NCBI RefSeq assembly: GCF_004297875.1
Contig: NZ_SCSK01000031.1
Location: 40,529-104,528 of the forward strand
Direction of reading: 5' to 3'
Origin: Pandoraea sp.
Lineage (GTDB): Bacteria > Pseudomonadota > Gammaproteobacteria > Burkholderiales > Burkholderiaceae
DNA length: 64,000 nt
Shown here: in pieces, positions 28,288 through 36,971 of the stretch
How the letters are laid out: each line of letters begins with the position of its first letter
How positions within the stretch are numbered: position 1 is the first letter of the stretch
Made by a program: the position numbers and the translations under genes
The notes under the pieces: generated by a model
The model's input: the letters and a program-made list of their open reading frames with translations, nothing else
What the model was told of the DNA's origin: nothing
The model's database searches: none

Positions 28288-29157
28288 ATGAACGCATCCG
28301 ATCAAACCGAGCAGTTCTGCCTGAACGTCTCATGCCCGAGCGAGGCGGGCGAAGTCGCCGCAATCGTCGCCTTTCTCGATCAGCGCGGCGGCTATATCGA
28401 CGAGTTGGCGGTGTTCGACGACAAGAGCAACTCGCGCTTTTTCGTGCGCTGCAATTTCCATATTGCCAGCGGCGCCAGCCTCGATATCGAGCAGTTGCGG
28501 CGCGACTTCACTGCGGTCGCGCGGCAATTCGACATGAGCTGGCAAATTCACGACGTCGCCCGCCGCCCCAAGGTCATCATCATGGTCTCCAGGCTCGATC
28601 ACTGCCTGGCGGATCTGCTGTTCCGCTGGCGCATGAGCGAACTCAAGATGGACATCGCGGCGATTGTCTCGAATCACCCTGATCTGGCTCCGCTGGCCGA
28701 TGCGCACGGTATCCCGTACCACCACTGGCCGGTGACCCCCGAGACGAAATCGGCCCAGGAGGCGCGCCTGCTGGATCTGGTCGAGTCGACCGGCGCCGAA
28801 CTGGTGATACTGGCCCGGTACATGCAAGTGCTCTCGGCCGATACCAGCCGGCGCCTGGCCGGCCGGGCGATCAACATTCATCATTCGTTCCTGCCCAGCT
28901 TCAAAGGGGCGCGCCCCTACCACCAGGCGTATGCGCGAGGCGTGAAGTTGATTGGCGCCACCGCGCATTTTGTCACCGACGACCTGGACGAGGGGCCCAT
29001 CATCGAGCAGGTCGTCGAGCGCGTCGATCACACCTACACGCCCGAGCAGCTGCTCGCAGTGGGGCGCGACACCGAGTGCGCCAGCCTGGCGCGTGCGGTG
29101 AAATGCTTCATCGAGCGCCGGGTGTTCATCAACGGCAACCGGACGGTGGTCTTCTAG
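28288..29157 (+). CDS. purU: Formyltetrahydrofolate deformylase
   Basis: 289 residues from ATG 28288, shortly after glyA; a longer frame overlapping glyA is rejected. An N-terminal ACT-like domain (about 8-90) is followed by a formyltransferase-fold catalytic domain from about 94 (KVIIMVSRLDHCLADLLFRW). The catalytic residues N197, H199 (INIHHSFLPSFKG) and D234 (TDDLDEGPI) are all there. It hydrolyses 10-formyl-THF to formate and THF, releasing folate loaded by sarcosine demethylation. Pairing with glyA and sox genes is common in methylamine catabolic clusters. Confidence 0.95.
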   Translation: MNASDQTEQFCLNVSCPSEAGEVAAIVAFLDQRGGYIDELAVFDDKSNSRFFVRCNFHIASGASLDIEQLRRDFTAVARQFDMSWQIHDVARRPKVIIMVSRLDHCLADLLFRWRMSELKMDIAAIVSNHPDLAPLADAHGIPYHHWPVTPETKSAQEARLLDLVESTGAELVILARYMQVLSADTSRRLAGRAINIHHSFLPSFKGARPYHQAYARGVKLIGATAHFVTDDLDEGPIIEQVVERVDHTYTPEQLLAVGRDTECASLARAVKCFIERRVFINGNRTVVF

Positions 29158-29263
29158 CAGGACGTCGCGAAGCTACCTCACGTGCCAGACCGGGCGCGGG
29201 CAGTTCTCGGCACCCCACATATGACGCATATGCTCCGGCTACCGCGCGCTGGGCTGCCCCGGT

Positions 29264-30211
29264 TCAAACCCGCTCGCTACGTTTTTCAACGCCCGGCGGG
29301 ACACGCTTTGTCTTGCCGGGCGCGGCCGGCAACTTCGAAAGAACCTCATCCACGAAAATCGCCGTGGATGGGTTCTGCGCATCGCTTCGCCAGCACAGCA
29401 CGGTATCGAGCTCGGTGCCCTTATCCTGCAAGGGGCGGATGACCAGGCCGGCGCGCTGGATATTGCGGGCGCACGACGGGTAAATGCTGAGCCCGATATT
29501 GGCAGCCACCAAACCAAAAATTCCATCGCTGGTGGTCGCCTCCTGCGCAATGGCCGGCGAGAATCCTGCTTTGTGGCACATCGCAAAGAAATGCGGACGG
29601 AAGGCGCCCCAGGATTGCTCGGCGCCGAGGATGAACTGCTCGCGCATCAACTGATTCAATTGCAGCGATTTCTGCTTGGCCAGCGGATGGGCAATCGGCA
29701 GCAGCACCACCATTTTCTCCCTGCCGAACAGCACGCTGCGCACATTCGGCGCCGAAAACGGGCCAATCATGAAACCGACGTCGATCGTGGCATCGAGCAG
29801 CGCCTGCTTCTGCATCGAAGTCGGCATATGGCACAGGTCGATACTGATCTGCGGGTACCGCTTGCCGAACGTCTTCACGGTGTGCGGCAGCGCGCCATTG
29901 ATCGCGAAATCCATATACGCGACGCGCAGGTTTCCGATGCTCCCGTCTTGCGCGCGTCGCGCCAGCGAGATGCCCTGATCGATATGGGTCAGCGCCAGCC
30001 GGCAGTGTTCGGCGAATAGCTGCCCGGCATTGGTCAATTGAACGTTTCGGGTTGTGCGTGAGAGCAACTGGACGTCCACGGCCTCTTCCAGCGCTTTGAT
30101 AATTCGGCTCAAAGCCGGCTGGGTCATATGCAGGCGCTCGGCGGCCGCCCGGAATTGCAGCGTATCGGCCACTGCCAGGAAAGCTCGAATGTGATGAATG
30201 TCGATGCGCAT
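29264..30211 (-). CDS. LysR-family transcriptional regulator
   Basis: A 315-residue regulator with the N-terminal winged helix-turn-helix (FLAVADTLQFRAAAERLHMTQPALSRIIKALEEAVDVQLLSR) and a periplasmic-binding-like effector domain from about residue 90. It lies downstream of the MFS/amidohydrolase pair on the same strand, behind that transcript's terminator, so it likely has its own promoter in the 60-odd bases beyond it. It probably controls the carrier and N-carbamoylsarcosine amidohydrolase genes. The effector is unknown. Confidence 0.88.
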   Translation of the reverse strand: MRIDIHHIRAFLAVADTLQFRAAAERLHMTQPALSRIIKALEEAVDVQLLSRTTRNVQLTNAGQLFAEHCRLALTHIDQGISLARRAQDGSIGNLRVAYMDFAINGALPHTVKTFGKRYPQISIDLCHMPTSMQKQALLDATIDVGFMIGPFSAPNVRSVLFGREKMVVLLPIAHPLAKQKSLQLNQLMREQFILGAEQSWGAFRPHFFAMCHKAGFSPAIAQEATTSDGIFGLVAANIGLSIYPSCARNIQRAGLVIRPLQDKGTELDTVLCWRSDAQNPSTAIFVDEVLSKLPAAPGKTKRVPPGVEKRSERV

Positions 30212-30270
30212 GATGAACGTCTCGTCGCGCCGCGTGCCGGCACGATCAATCCGGAAATCGCAACGATAAC

Positions 30271-30302
30271 AAAAAGCGCCACGGCACGAGCCGTGGCGCT
30301 TC
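30271..30302 (-). terminator. Intrinsic terminator after MFS gene
   Basis: Read on the minus strand: AAGCGCCACGGC, loop TCGT, GCCGTGGCGCTT, then a T-run (complement of A's at 30271-30275). Perfect 12-bp stem just beyond the carrier stop at 30317. Confidence 0.9.
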
Positions 30303-30316
30303 GAAACGGTGCCTTT

Positions 30317-31642
30317 TCACTGACGCCTGAACCGCAACGTCAGTATCGCCCCGACAACCAGCAAGGCAGCGATAACATACAGGCCATTGGTCAGACTGCC
30401 GGTCGCTGTTTTGACCCAGCCAAGAATCGACGGACTGACGAAGCCGCCGGTCAGGCCCAGGCTGTTGATCAACGCTATGGTACCGGCAGCGGCGGGGGTG
30501 CCGCCCAGATAATCGGTCGCAATGGCCCAGAAAAGCGGCTGCAGCGTAAAGATGACCGCGGTACCGACGCTCAATACGAACAGCGCCAATTTCAGATCCG
30601 TGCCCGTGAAAGGAATGGCAATCAATCCGCCGGCGCCGATCAGCGCGCACAGTGCCGTGTGCCACCGACGCTCGCTCGTTGCGTCGGAGTGCCGGCTGAT
30701 GACAATCATGGTCACGACCGCCGCGCCATAAGGGATCATCGAGTACATGCCGATGGCAAAGGGATCGCTTACGCCAGCCCCTTTGATCAAGGCCGGTAGC
30801 CAGAAACTGATCGCATAGACGCCGCAAATGAAGGTGAACCACGAGAATGCCATCGCATAGACCCGCGGCGCCCGCATCGCCTTGCCGAACGAGTGATCGC
30901 GAAACAGCGGCCCACTGGCGGCGTCCGCATGCAATTGCTGGCGGATGATCGCCTTCTCATCGCCGCTCAGCCAGCTCGCCGATTCAGGCGTATCGTCCAG
31001 ATAGAAAAACGCGATGACGCCAAGCACGCATGACGGCAAACCCTCCATCAGGAAGAGCCACTGCCATCCGGCCAGGCCGCCCACGCCGCTGAGCCGGGCG
31101 ATCGCCCACCCGGATACGGGCCCACCCACTACGCCGGCCATGGCCACGGCGGTAAGGAACAGCGCCATTACCCGAGCACGCCGATTGGCCGGATACCAGT
31201 AAGTAAAGTAAAAAATCATGCCCGGGAAAAAGCCCGCTTCGAATACGCCAAGCATGAATCTCAGGAAATAAAAAACGGTGGGGGACGTGATGAAAAGCAT
31301 CGATGCGGACGTCATGCCCCACAGGATCATGATTCGCACCAGTGTCTTGCGCGCTCCTATTTTTTCGAGGAGCAAATTGCTCGGCACCTCGAAAAGAAAA
31401 TACCCGGCAAAGAAGATGCCGGCGCCAAGTCCATAAACGGCGTCGCTAAAGCCCAGCGCACTCTGCATCTGCAATTGGGCGAAGCCAACGTTGATGCGAT
31501 CCAGATAGGCCGCGACATAGCAGATGAACAGAAATGGAATCAGCCGCAAAGTCACTTTCCGATAGGTGCTATTGATGGCTGACGCGGGGAATTCGGCTGA
31601 TCGGGCCTGGATGGCCGTCGGGTCCAGCGCGTTCGTGGTCAT
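30317..31642 (-). CDS. MFS transporter, anion:cation symporter (ACS) family
   Basis: A 441-residue carrier with CAGGAGAG upstream of ATG 31642. Helix 1 has FLFICYVAAYLDRINVGFAQLQM, and the following EVPSNLLLEKIGARKTLVRIMILWG and GVFEAGFFPGMIFYFTYWYP are hallmarks of the ACS family (tartrate, phthalate, galactarate and pantothenate carriers). It follows the N-carbamoylsarcosine amidohydrolase gene by 77 bases and ends at a clear terminator, so the two form an operon. It probably imports an organic acid that the amidohydrolase can use, such as N-carbamoylsarcosine or a related ureido acid (inference). Confidence 0.87.
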   Translation of the reverse strand: MTTNALDPTAIQARSAEFPASAINSTYRKVTLRLIPFLFICYVAAYLDRINVGFAQLQMQSALGFSDAVYGLGAGIFFAGYFLFEVPSNLLLEKIGARKTLVRIMILWGMTSASMLFITSPTVFYFLRFMLGVFEAGFFPGMIFYFTYWYPANRRARVMALFLTAVAMAGVVGGPVSGWAIARLSGVGGLAGWQWLFLMEGLPSCVLGVIAFFYLDDTPESASWLSGDEKAIIRQQLHADAASGPLFRDHSFGKAMRAPRVYAMAFSWFTFICGVYAISFWLPALIKGAGVSDPFAIGMYSMIPYGAAVVTMIVISRHSDATSERRWHTALCALIGAGGLIAIPFTGTDLKLALFVLSVGTAVIFTLQPLFWAIATDYLGGTPAAAGTIALINSLGLTGGFVSPSILGWVKTATGSLTNGLYVIAALLVVGAILTLRFRRQ

Positions 31643-31719
31643 GTCTCTCTCCTGAGGGATATCTCGGATCTTTATCTTTTTGGGGGCCGGCCGACAGCGG
31701 CCGGCGTCAAACGACTAAC

Positions 31720-32406
31720 CTATGCTGCCACGGTGCGCAGATACTCGACGCAGCGATCCACCGACTCGACATCGGCGAACTTGGCGTCGATGTCGAACAG
31801 GTTCCATTCGACCGCGCCCGGCACGCGATCGCCGATGCATTCGCGCACGGCGATGGTGCGGAAGCCCTCGGCCAGCCCGTCGCACAGCGTGGTGCGCACG
31901 CAGGCGGATGCGGTCACGCCGGTCACGAGAATGGTGTCGACCCCCGCCGCTCGCAGGAAGCCGGCCAGGTAGGTGCCATGGAACGAACTGGCGCGTTTTT
32001 TGATCAGCAGTTGCTCGCCCGGAATCGGGGCGATGCGCGAGTCGATGGCCCACAGGTTTTCGTCGGCCTGGTCGACGACGTCGACCGGGATCTTGTTATG
32101 CCACAGGCCCATATCCGTGTTCGGATTGTTGCGGTCGGTCACTTGATAGCAAGTCGTCACGTGCACCACCGGGTGCCCGTGCTCGCGGCATGCGGCCAGC
32201 AGGCGCTGCACGCCCGGAATGATCTGATCGTCGATGTGCTCGCACGTGAACGGATTGCCGGGCCGCGTCCAGGCATTGGCCAGATCCACGTTGATCAACG
32301 CCGGCTTTTTGCCAAAGCCCACGCGGCGCTGAAACCCGCGTTGCTGATACAGCTCGGTGGCTTGGGAAAAGGCTTGCGCCAGCATTTCATTCAGACCTGT
32401 ACTCAT
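31720..32406 (-). CDS. N-carbamoylsarcosine amidohydrolase-like (isochorismatase superfamily)
   Basis: 228 residues, strongly similar by eye to Arthrobacter N-carbamoylsarcosine amidohydrolase: YQQRGFQRRVGFG, INVDLANAWTRPG, NTDMGLWHNKIP, GDRVPGAVEWNLFDID and KFADVESVD align along its length. The catalytic triad maps to D41, K136 and C169 (VTGVTASACVRT). The enzyme splits N-carbamoylsarcosine to sarcosine, CO2 and ammonia, the last step of the creatinine-N-methylhydantoin branch. Sarcosine oxidase genes lie 8 kb away, which fits. A relative acting on another ureido or amide acid cannot be excluded. No hydantoinase is visible. Confidence 0.82.
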   Translation of the reverse strand: MSTGLNEMLAQAFSQATELYQQRGFQRRVGFGKKPALINVDLANAWTRPGNPFTCEHIDDQIIPGVQRLLAACREHGHPVVHVTTCYQVTDRNNPNTDMGLWHNKIPVDVVDQADENLWAIDSRIAPIPGEQLLIKKRASSFHGTYLAGFLRAAGVDTILVTGVTASACVRTTLCDGLAEGFRTIAVRECIGDRVPGAVEWNLFDIDAKFADVESVDRCVEYLRTVAA

Positions 32407-32801
32407 TGAAATCTCCTGCGTATGGGTAATTGAGAAACTCAGGGTTATGCGCCTAAGTCAGGTCCAACTATAGGCAACCCATTGTTACCAGTCCAATTAC
32501 ATTTACGCCATGATTATTACCAGATAAGGCATCAATAACTTGGGGGAAACCAGGAGATATTTCGCTTGCCGATGCCCGGCACGCATAGTGCGACGAGCGG
32601 CTCAGGCTTCGCTGCTCGAAGGCAGGGGTGAGGGATTCATATGATGGCGCCACGTTGGGCGCGCGAGGCAGGCAACGCATCGCGAAGGCGCGTTATGGCT
32701 TGGTGCGACCTGACGAACGAGCCAATCTGGCTTTGCCGGTCCGGCACCCGACGATACGCGCCGCTGGAAACCGGCACGCCGCCAAACGGGGTATATGAGC
32801 C
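32407..32801. other. Intergenic region, promoter of amidohydrolase operon and decayed DNA
   Basis: The first 130 bases are AT-richer and contain GTTACCAGTCCAATTAC-type sequence that could be a LysR or promoter site for the leftward amidohydrolase gene. From about 32560 onward the DNA is GC-rich, holds only short unsupported frames on both strands, and merges into the LysR remnant. Confidence 0.4.
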
Positions 32802-33209
32802 GTGTTTATCGTTCTTCAGATGACGGTATTGGTGGCACGCCGCCTGGCCGAGCTCGCGCACGCGCGCTGGATCCTCACTGGTCCGGCCGGGGGCCCGGGC
32901 GACCCGGTCCAGTTGGGTTTCGAGAGTCTGGGCTTGCAGACGCCCGCCGTGCACCTCGAGTGCGAGTCATTCTCGACGCTGCTCGGTCTGATGCCTACTA
33001 CCGACGTGGTCGGCATCATGCCGCGCGGCTTTTTTCAGCGCTACGGCCCCCGTATGGGCCTGGTCGAACTACCGATCGAGGATCCGCTGCCGCGCATCTC
33101 GATTCACGCGGTGGCACGCGCCGATGTGCGCCTGACTGTGCCTGCCCAGCGACTGCTGGATGAATTTACGCATATCGCGAAGGAAAGTGAGTTTGGCGCG
33201 CACGAGTGA
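32802..33209 (+). pseudogene. C-terminal remnant of a LysR-family regulator
   Basis: The open frame, from an unconvincing GTG at 32802, encodes LAELAHARWILTGPAGG, then a CESFSTLLGLMPTTDVVGIMPRGFF block and PLPRISIHAVARADVRLTVPAQRL. These are the last third of a LysR effector-binding domain. The helix-turn-helix and the first half of the effector domain are missing, and upstream DNA does not encode them in any frame. Decayed gene. Confidence 0.75.
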
Positions 33210-33336
33210 AGTGAAGACGGGCGCGCCGGCAACGAATCGCATGCGGGTCGATGCACTGCCCTCCGCCATCCCGGACCGGCTCGCCGGCGGTGCCGAGCGG
33301 TGTGGCAGAACGCCCCGCCGATCTTGATGCGGCGAT

Positions 33337-34560
33337 TCAGTGGACCCGGCCGGCATCGCGCAGCACCCACAGCAAGCCTGCCAGCGGCAGGATGGGAATG
33401 GCTGCGCACAGCAGCACCGCCCGATCGCCGAATTGGTCGATCACCAGGCCGAAGGCAAGCGGTGCGGCCACCGTGATCAGGTTGCTCACGGCCTGAAAGC
33501 CCGCGTTCGCACGCGGCAGCTCCTCGATCGGCACCGCGTCCGCGACCAGGGCGAGGGCGACCGGGTAGGTCAATCCGTGCGGCGCGCCGAGAATTGCCAG
33601 CGCAAACATGAAAAGACCGATGCCGTGACCGAACGCCAGGAGACCGATGCCGCACAGCGTGGCCGCGACGCACACACCGAACAATCTCAAGCGATGTCCG
33701 ACGGCAGGCCAACGCGTCAGTGCAACGCGGCACAGGAACGAGACCGTGAAGAAGATTGCAATGCCCACCTCGGTGGTCGAAGCGGGGATGTGATACAGGG
33801 ACTTGCCGATCAGGCCGATGAAAACGACGACCAGCGAGAAGGGAACCATGTAAACCGCCTGGCCGCATACGGCAAGGCACCACTTCTGGTTGCGAAACAG
33901 CGACCCCAGGCCCGCCATCGATGCCCAGAACGAGGCCGGCGCCGCAGGCGCCGCGTCGGTCGTTGCCTGGCTTTGGCGGGTCACCCTGGCACCGATCAAC
34001 GCGATCGGCAGAAACGCCAGATACGCCGCCAACAGGTGCTCATGCGCGGCTGACAGGACAACAGACTCGTAGATCGGGCCAAGCGTAAGACTGATCGAGA
34101 GCACCAGCGCCAACGTGGCAAAGGCGCGCCCGCGAGTCGCGTGGGTTCGATCGCCCTGGTTCGACGCACGCTGGCCGATTGCAGTGGCCGCGCTCGGCAG
34201 CACAAGGCCTCCGGCGACACCCAGAAGCAGCGCGCCGACCAGGAGCATGAACTGGGCCGGGATGAGAAAGCTCACGATCGAGGCGGTCATGAAGAGCAGG
34301 CCCACATAGACCGCCCGCTGTGCGGCACTGGTGCTCAGATGCGCGGTGATCAGCAGCATGGTGAGCACGGCAACCAGGTTGGCGCCGGCCGCAATCGCCC
34401 CGATCGCCGCGCTGCCGAGCCCCAGGGACACGCCCAGCAGCGAGAGCGTGGTCTGCGCCATGTTCTGCGTCGCGCGGAACGCGCCGGTGGCGATCAGCAA
34501 GGGGGTCGTCTCCGATTCCCGCACTCGCTCGAGTAATCTGCTCGCGTAACGGATTGTCAT
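33337..34560 (-). CDS. MFS transporter
   Basis: 407 residues from ATG 34560 with GAGAGG upstream; twelve predicted hydrophobic segments. The usual D-R-x-G-R-R signature between helices 2 and 3 is not clear (TAHLSTSAAQRAVYVG), and GVAGGLVLPSAATAIGQRAS in helix 4-5 resembles YfcJ/arabinose-efflux-like carriers. Possibly an exporter. It stands alone beside a LysR remnant, which may once have regulated it. No substrate can be suggested. Confidence 0.75.
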   Translation of the reverse strand: MTIRYASRLLERVRESETTPLLIATGAFRATQNMAQTTLSLLGVSLGLGSAAIGAIAAGANLVAVLTMLLITAHLSTSAAQRAVYVGLLFMTASIVSFLIPAQFMLLVGALLLGVAGGLVLPSAATAIGQRASNQGDRTHATRGRAFATLALVLSISLTLGPIYESVVLSAAHEHLLAAYLAFLPIALIGARVTRQSQATTDAAPAAPASFWASMAGLGSLFRNQKWCLAVCGQAVYMVPFSLVVVFIGLIGKSLYHIPASTTEVGIAIFFTVSFLCRVALTRWPAVGHRLRLFGVCVAATLCGIGLLAFGHGIGLFMFALAILGAPHGLTYPVALALVADAVPIEELPRANAGFQAVSNLITVAAPLAFGLVIDQFGDRAVLLCAAIPILPLAGLLWVLRDAGRVH

Positions 34561-34892
34561 GCGGCACCTCTCCATGCAACGAAAAAGGCGCGCGTGCGCG
34601 GTTCGATTCCGGCCGGTCGAAGCCCGACACGACGGCAGTGCGCGTCAATGCCCGTCTTATGGCGCGACGGGCGCCACGAGTCGGTGAAGTCGCCAGAACG
34701 GGTCATACGGCACGCTCGGCATGTTTGGCGATGGCGTCGCAAGACGAGTTGACGCATCGGCAACTCGCGTCAGGAATGAAGATATGCGGGTTCATGAAGA
34801 CAATCAGGAGCGCGCCGACACGGCCAAGCCCCACTTTTACCCGGACGTTCGCGCGCTTTTACAGGTTTTCTTGTCCTTTGCCGAACAAGGGA
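34561..34892. other. Non-coding gap between MFS gene and tRNA-Leu
   Basis: Holds the promoter region of the leftward MFS gene and the 3' flank of the tRNA. Short frames here have no motif or ribosome site. A weak CTTGT/ACAAG hairpin lies just after the tRNA 3' end but has no T-run. Confidence 0.4.
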
Positions 34893-35194
34893 TGGTGCCG
34901 GGGACCGGACTCGAACCGGCAAGCCCGAAGGCGGCGGATTTTCTTCACACTGCGTCTTTCGACGCCAGCTGGGCTGTTCGTGCGCTGGACTATGCCTTCG
35001 CCTTGGCATGTGCTTTAGGCGCCCCCCGTCTAGTCTCTACACCTTCCCGTCGCTCGCGCGAAGGGCTTGGCTCGGCGTTGCCTCGGCCCTGGGGCCAGGG
35101 GTTTCACCGAATTTGAAGGGTTCTGCACCGCCCGTTTCCGGGCGGGCACTCAAATGTTTAAGTCCGCTATGTTTACCAATTTCATCACCCCGGC
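34893..35194 (-). tRNA. tRNA-Leu(UAA), interrupted by a group I intron
   Basis: Two exons on the minus strand. The 5' exon (35194-35160) gives acceptor GCCGGGG, a D-arm with AUG/CAU stem, anticodon stem GCGGA and CUU. The 3' exon (34942-34893) gives AAAA, UCCGC, a class II variable arm GCC-UUCG-GGC, T-arm with UUCGAGU loop, acceptor CCCCGGC, A, and an encoded CCA. Joined, the anticodon loop reads CUUAAAA, so the anticodon is UAA (leucine). All stems pair; the mature length is 85 bases with CCA. The gene is split between U34 and A35. Confidence 0.93.
34943..35159 (-). ncRNA. Self-splicing group I intron (IC3-like) in tRNA-Leu(UAA)
   Basis: 217 nt, no ORF. P1 forms between exon ...ACUU and intron GAGU with the required U-G pair at the 5' splice site, and the intron ends in G. 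P2 is a CCGCCCG hairpin with GAAA loop. The core contains CAAATTCGG, GCAACGCCGAGCCAAG and GTGTAGAGACTAGACGG, with GGCATAGTCCAG as the other strand of P7. P9 is GCGTC-GAAA-GACGC. These core blocks match my recollection of the Azoarcus tRNA-Ile intron closely, while the insertion site is that of cyanobacterial and plastid tRNA-Leu introns. Confidence 0.92.
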
Positions 35195-35305
35195 ACGGGG
35201 GACCGCATTCTAACATTGCGCCGGCATACGCTGCCAGCGGCTGTCACGGTGGGCGTGTATCATGTCTGAAGGCATGGCCCCGCGATCTCTACTGGAGAGT
35301 TGACG

Positions 35306-35509
35306 ATGCTGGAAAATCTCGACCGAATCGCTCATTCGCTGGATGCTATCGAGTCTGCCGCGCGTGGCGTCGCCATGCGCTTTCCCGAAGCGTCCCAGGA
35401 GCTTTACACGGCGCTGATGGAAATTCGCAACGCGATTGGCCTGGTGGCCCAGGAAGTGGTACGCATCGAGCAGGAGCTGCACGCGAGTTCCGGCAATGGG
35501 CAGTCTTGA
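35306..35509 (+). CDS. Small helical protein of unknown function
   Basis: 67 residues from ATG 35306 with GGAG 8 bases upstream. The sequence (MLENLDRIAHSLDAIESAARG...LVAQEVVRIEQELHA) has hydrophobic residues spaced as in two amphipathic helices or a short coiled coil, with no signal peptide or metal motif. I do not recognise the family. It lies between the tRNA-Leu gene and egtB and has normal GC-rich codon use, so it is probably real. Confidence 0.6.
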   Translation: MLENLDRIAHSLDAIESAARGVAMRFPEASQELYTALMEIRNAIGLVAQEVVRIEQELHASSGNGQS

Positions 35510-35678
35510 GCACGGACGTCACCATGCGTGTCGCCGAGCGCGCCGCAACGTGGCTTGTACCTACCCGGTCAGGCCGTTAAGATAAATCTTGCGCGACACG
35601 CCGGCTCATGCTGGTTCGGCCGGCGTCGTGTCGCAATCCCCACGTATCGATCAACGCGATCGCAACCCGGGAGAATCC

Positions 35679-36971
35679 ATGAGCGCAGTTCACGCCGCAC
35701 TGCAGGACGCCGCCGCTCCCCGAACATCCAGGTTGGCGCAACGTTTTGCCGTCGTCAGGCACACCTCGGTCGACCTCTGCGCCGGATTGACAGAGGCGGA
35801 CATGACGGTGCAGTCGATGGACGATGCCAGCCCGCTCAAGTGGCATCTGGCACACACCACATGGTTTTTCGAAACCTTCCTGCTGGTTCCTCGCTATCCG
35901 AACTATTCTGCCTTCTGCGCGGATTTCGCTTTTCTTTTCAACTCGTATTACGAAGCGGCCGGCCCGCGGCACCCTCGCCCGCGCCGCGGTCTGCTGACCC
36001 GTCCGACGCTGCCCGAGGTGCTGGCTTATCGGGCGCACGTCGACGACGCCATGACGCGCCTGATCGGGACTGCCCAGGACGCCGCGACGCTTGAATTGAT
36101 CGAGCTGGGCTTGCACCACGAACAGCAGCATCAGGAGTTGATGCTCACCGATGTGCTGCATCTGTTCGCGCAAAATCCGCTGCGCCCGGCTTACCGTGCG
36201 GCCAACCCGCCCCGGCCCGCGGCAGCGGCGCCTGGCGAGCAGCACGACTGGATGGCAATCGCCGGCGGGCGCTTCACCGTCGGCCATGACCGCAACGGCT
36301 TCGCCTTCGATTGCGAGGGACCCAGCCACGACATCCTGCTGGGCGATTTCGCACTGGCCACGCTGCCGGTCACCAACGCGCAGTGGCACGCTTTCATCGA
36401 CGACGGCGGCTATCGCAATCCGGCGCTGTGGCTCTCGGATGGCTGGCAAACCGTCCAGCGCGAGGCGTGGGACGCACCCCTTTACTGGGAGCGGCGGGAC
36501 GATCAATGGTGGCGCATGACGCTGCACGGCATGGCCGAGCTCGATATGCACGCGCCGGTCAGTCATATCAGCTACTTCGAAGCGGACGCGTTCGCGCGCT
36601 GGGCCGGCAAGCGCCTGCCCACCGAATTCGAATGGGAAATCGCCGCGCGCGACGCCCTGCCGCACGGGCATTTCGCCGACAGCGTCTGGCTCGACCCGCT
36701 ACCGGATGCAGTCGCGCCGAACGCAGAGCTGCGCCAAATGTTCGGCGACGTCTGGGAATGGACCGCCAGCCCGTACGTCTCGTATCCCGGCTTTCGTCCC
36801 GCCGCCGGCGCCGTCGGGGAATACAACGGCAAGTTCATGTGCGGGCAGTTCGTGCTGCGCGGCGGCTCCTGCGCGACGCCGGCCGGTCACATCCGCGCCA
36901 CCTACCGGAATTTCTTCTACCCACACCAGCGCTGGCAATTCACCGGTCTGCGTCTGGCGGAGGACCGCTAG
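35679..36971 (+). CDS. egtB: Ergothioneine biosynthesis protein EgtB (sulfoxide synthase)
   Basis: 430 residues from ATG 35679, with GGGAGA upstream. The N-terminal DinB-like domain carries the non-heme iron ligands: the histidine in WHLAHTTWF (55-63) and H147 and H151 in HHEQQHQE. The C-terminal formylglycine-generating-enzyme fold has the QWHAFIDDGGYRNPALW, VSHISYFEADAFARWAGKRLPTEFEWE and MFGDVWEWTASPY blocks. It joins trimethylhistidine to a thiol donor (gamma-glutamylcysteine or cysteine) in ergothioneine synthesis. The stop shares a base with the GTG start of egtD (TAGTG), so the two are coupled. Confidence 0.95.
   Translation: MSAVHAALQDAAAPRTSRLAQRFAVVRHTSVDLCAGLTEADMTVQSMDDASPLKWHLAHTTWFFETFLLVPRYPNYSAFCADFAFLFNSYYEAAGPRHPRPRRGLLTRPTLPEVLAYRAHVDDAMTRLIGTAQDAATLELIELGLHHEQQHQELMLTDVLHLFAQNPLRPAYRAANPPRPAAAAPGEQHDWMAIAGGRFTVGHDRNGFAFDCEGPSHDILLGDFALATLPVTNAQWHAFIDDGGYRNPALWLSDGWQTVQREAWDAPLYWERRDDQWWRMTLHGMAELDMHAPVSHISYFEADAFARWAGKRLPTEFEWEIAARDALPHGHFADSVWLDPLPDAVAPNAELRQMFGDVWEWTASPYVSYPGFRPAAGAVGEYNGKFMCGQFVLRGGSCATPAGHIRATYRNFFYPHQRWQFTGLRLAEDR

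Noticed and set aside
34721..35116. Short frames over the tRNA-Leu region
   Set aside because: They run through tRNA exons and the intron; the RNA structure explains the sequence better.
34893..35215. tmRNA (ssrA) gene
   Set aside because: First suspected from the tRNA-like 3' end, but no tag-peptide ORF fits, and the two halves join into a full tRNA-Leu with a group I intron core between.
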